From JBFLVQ01 sp040758525 (lineage in GTDB: Bacteria; Acidobacteriota; Blastocatellia; Chloracidobacteriales; JADJPF01), in NCBI GenBank assembly GCA_040758525.1, contig JBFLVQ010000167.1, forward strand, positions 1-14,765: a stretch of 14,765 bases of DNA, given 5' to 3'. A program made the translations under genes and the position numbers. Position 1 is the stretch's first letter. The number at the start of each line of letters is the position of its first letter. The notes beneath the pieces are model-generated. The model was not told the DNA's origin, did not search any database, and worked only from the letters and a program-made list of their open reading frames with translations. This document shows, piece after piece, positions 13,295 to 14,765 of the stretch.

Positions 13295-14765
13295 ATGGTA
13301 TATAAGCAGAAATTGGTGGTGATTGGAAATGGAATGGCAGGCGCTCGATTTGTCGAAGAAGTATTGGCCCGTCAAGGCAGCGATATGTTCGAAATCGTAG
13401 TTTTCGGCGAAGAGCCTTATGGCAATTATAATCGTATACTGCTTTCCAGCGTACTCTGCGGTCTGCACAATCAAGAAGATATCTTTATTAACTCACTCAA
13501 CTGGTATAAGAAAAACCTGGTGAAACTGCACGCCGGAGTTCGTGTCATCAAGATAGATCGATCACTAAAGAAAGTTTATGGTACGAATGGGATCAGAGAA
13601 AATTATCACCGGCTTATTATCGCAACAGGTAGCAGCCCACTACTTCCACCAATGGAGGGGTTATTCAGTGACTATGGTGGCTTCAAAGAAGGTGTGTTTG
13701 TGCTGCGTACACTGGACGATTGTAACAGAATAATTGACTATGCCGTCAAAGCGCGTAGGGCAGCAGTTATTGGTGGTGGCTTGCTTGGTCTAGAAGCAGC
13801 CCGTGGCCTTTCAGGTATGGGTCTAGAGACTCATGTTATTCATCTGATGCCACACTTGATGGAAGTGCAGCTTGATCCTCTGGCGGGTGCAGTGCTCAAA
13901 CAGACGCTAGAACAACTGGGGCTTCATATTCATCTGGAAAAATCTACTACAAAGATAATGGGTAATGGCCGCGTGACTGGATTAGAATTCAAAGATGGCT
14001 CTTGTCTTGAATGCGATATCGTAGTTATTTCTGCAGGAATACGTCCCAATGTAGAGTTGGCAAGAGAAGCTGGTCTGGTAGTTGAACGTGGTATTGTAGT
14101 TGGGGACGATCTATGCTGCTTGGGTAATCCAGACATTGCTGCAATAGGTGAGTGTGCTCAACACAGAGGGCAGGTCTATGGTCTAGTTGCTCCCGTCTGG
14201 GAACAGGCACGTATACTAGCCGAAATCATTACTGGTTACAATCCACAGGCAATCTATCAAGGCTCGAAGTTAGCAACCAAACTAAAGGTGATGGGGATCG
14301 AACTGGCTGTAATGGGCGACAAGGAACCTAAAAGCGACGATGAAGTGATAACACATCTGCAGCCAGCACACGGTATTTATAGAAAGCTGATAGTACGAGA
14401 GGGTAAACTGGCGGGAGCCATTCTGGTAGGCGATGGACTAACTTCTCCACGTCTGCTACAGACATTCGATCGTGCTGCTTCCCTACCCCAAAATCGTGCT
14501 GAATTTCTCTTTCCAATCAAAGCAGAACCACACACAACTGATGTAGTCGAGCTCGATAGCACAGTCTGTATATGTAATTGTAATAATGTATCAAAAGCAA
14601 CCATTATCGAAGCTGTTAAGGCTGGATGTAACAATCTAGCAGCAGTCTGCAATGCAACACGAGCGGGCACGGGCTGTGGCTCGTGTCGGGATGATATCCG
14701 TACCATTCTGGAAATGGTAAACCATTTGCCGATCACACTGCCAGTACCAAATGGAACTTCCACAA
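13295..14765 (+). CDS. nirB: NAD(P)H nitrite reductase large subunit or NasB-like flavoprotein, partial
   Basis: The first 490 codons are in the window and the frame runs off the end. FAD-binding GNGMAG (11-16) opens a pyridine nucleotide-disulfide oxidoreductase domain, with IATGSSP (109-115), NAD(P)-binding GGGLLG (160-165) and the NirB-characteristic IGECAQHRGQVYGLVAPVWEQA region (about 14143-14208). A middle NirB domain follows. A BFD-type [2Fe-2S] domain has ligands C427, C429, C461 and C464 (ICNCNNV and GTGCGSC). The extra C425 just before is unusual. In NirB the missing C-terminal half carries the siroheme and [4Fe-4S] centre that reduces nitrite to ammonium. In Bacillus a shorter relative, NasB, instead feeds electrons to the nitrate reductase. 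TAGGAG precedes the ATG by 7 bases. The gene follows the reductase by 15 bases in one operon. Confidence 0.85.
   Translation, partial: MVYKQKLVVIGNGMAGARFVEEVLARQGSDMFEIVVFGEEPYGNYNRILLSSVLCGLHNQEDIFINSLNWYKKNLVKLHAGVRVIKIDRSLKKVYGTNGIRENYHRLIIATGSSPLLPPMEGLFSDYGGFKEGVFVLRTLDDCNRIIDYAVKARRAAVIGGGLLGLEAARGLSGMGLETHVIHLMPHLMEVQLDPLAGAVLKQTLEQLGLHIHLEKSTTKIMGNGRVTGLEFKDGSCLECDIVVISAGIRPNVELAREAGLVVERGIVVGDDLCCLGNPDIAAIGECAQHRGQVYGLVAPVWEQARILAEIITGYNPQAIYQGSKLATKLKVMGIELAVMGDKEPKSDDEVITHLQPAHGIYRKLIVREGKLAGAILVGDGLTSPRLLQTFDRAASLPQNRAEFLFPIKAEPHTTDVVELDSTVCICNCNNVSKATIIEAVKAGCNNLAAVCNATRAGTGCGSCRDDIRTILEMVNHLPITLPVPNGTST

Noticed and set aside
14377..14763. 128-codon minus-strand frame
   Set aside because: It lies entirely opposite the NirB-type gene, which has unmistakable FAD, NAD and [2Fe-2S] motifs. 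The opposite frame has no family features.

Overview
The window reads as chromosomal DNA of a Gram-negative (diderm) bacterium of moderate to low GC content. The cell envelope is inferred from an outer-membrane beta-barrel protein ending in Phe and from a lipoprotein-type substrate-binding protein. The gene styles (TPR plus SMP-30 propeller, DUF3592, an alginate-export-type barrel beside nitrate genes) would suit an acidobacterium such as a Blastocatellia member. That placement is a low-confidence impression and not a demonstrated fact.

Left part (1-4942, all minus strand). From right to left in transcription order there is a 39-codon small ORF with a strong Shine-Dalgarno, a MATE-family multidrug/peptide-type exporter, a secreted TPR/SMP-30-like beta-propeller protein, two tandem GNAT acetyltransferases that overlap by one base, and a DUF3592 membrane protein whose frame is broken by a single TAG. 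The first codons of another possible membrane protein run off the left edge. Perfect or near-perfect hairpins sit between several of these genes. A SAM-dependent methyltransferase (5124-5786, plus strand) is divergent from the small ORF and MATE gene, and the space between them holds two inverted repeats.

Right part (5883-14765): a divergent nitrate-assimilation locus. The minus-strand operon is nrtA (nitrate-binding lipoprotein), nrtB (permease), nrtD (ATPase), then an outer-membrane porin-like barrel. The plus-strand operon is an assimilatory molybdenum nitrate reductase (NarB/NasC size class, 708 aa) followed 15 bases later by a NirB-type flavoprotein that is cut by the window end. In the inferred pathway, nitrate crosses the outer membrane through the barrel, is captured by NrtA and imported by NrtB/NrtD, then reduced to nitrite by the nitrate reductase and to ammonium by NirB. 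The 724-base intergenic region between nrtA and the reductase carries three copies of an ACAA-WW-TTGT palindrome and one 16-base perfect palindrome with CRP/FNR-type geometry. These are the likely regulatory sites.

No tRNA, rRNA, CRISPR array, insertion sequence or phage gene was seen. The points most worth following are the unassigned operators of the nitrate divergon, the outer-membrane barrel tied to nitrate import, the small peptide / MATE / methyltransferase cluster, and the amber-interrupted DUF3592 gene.
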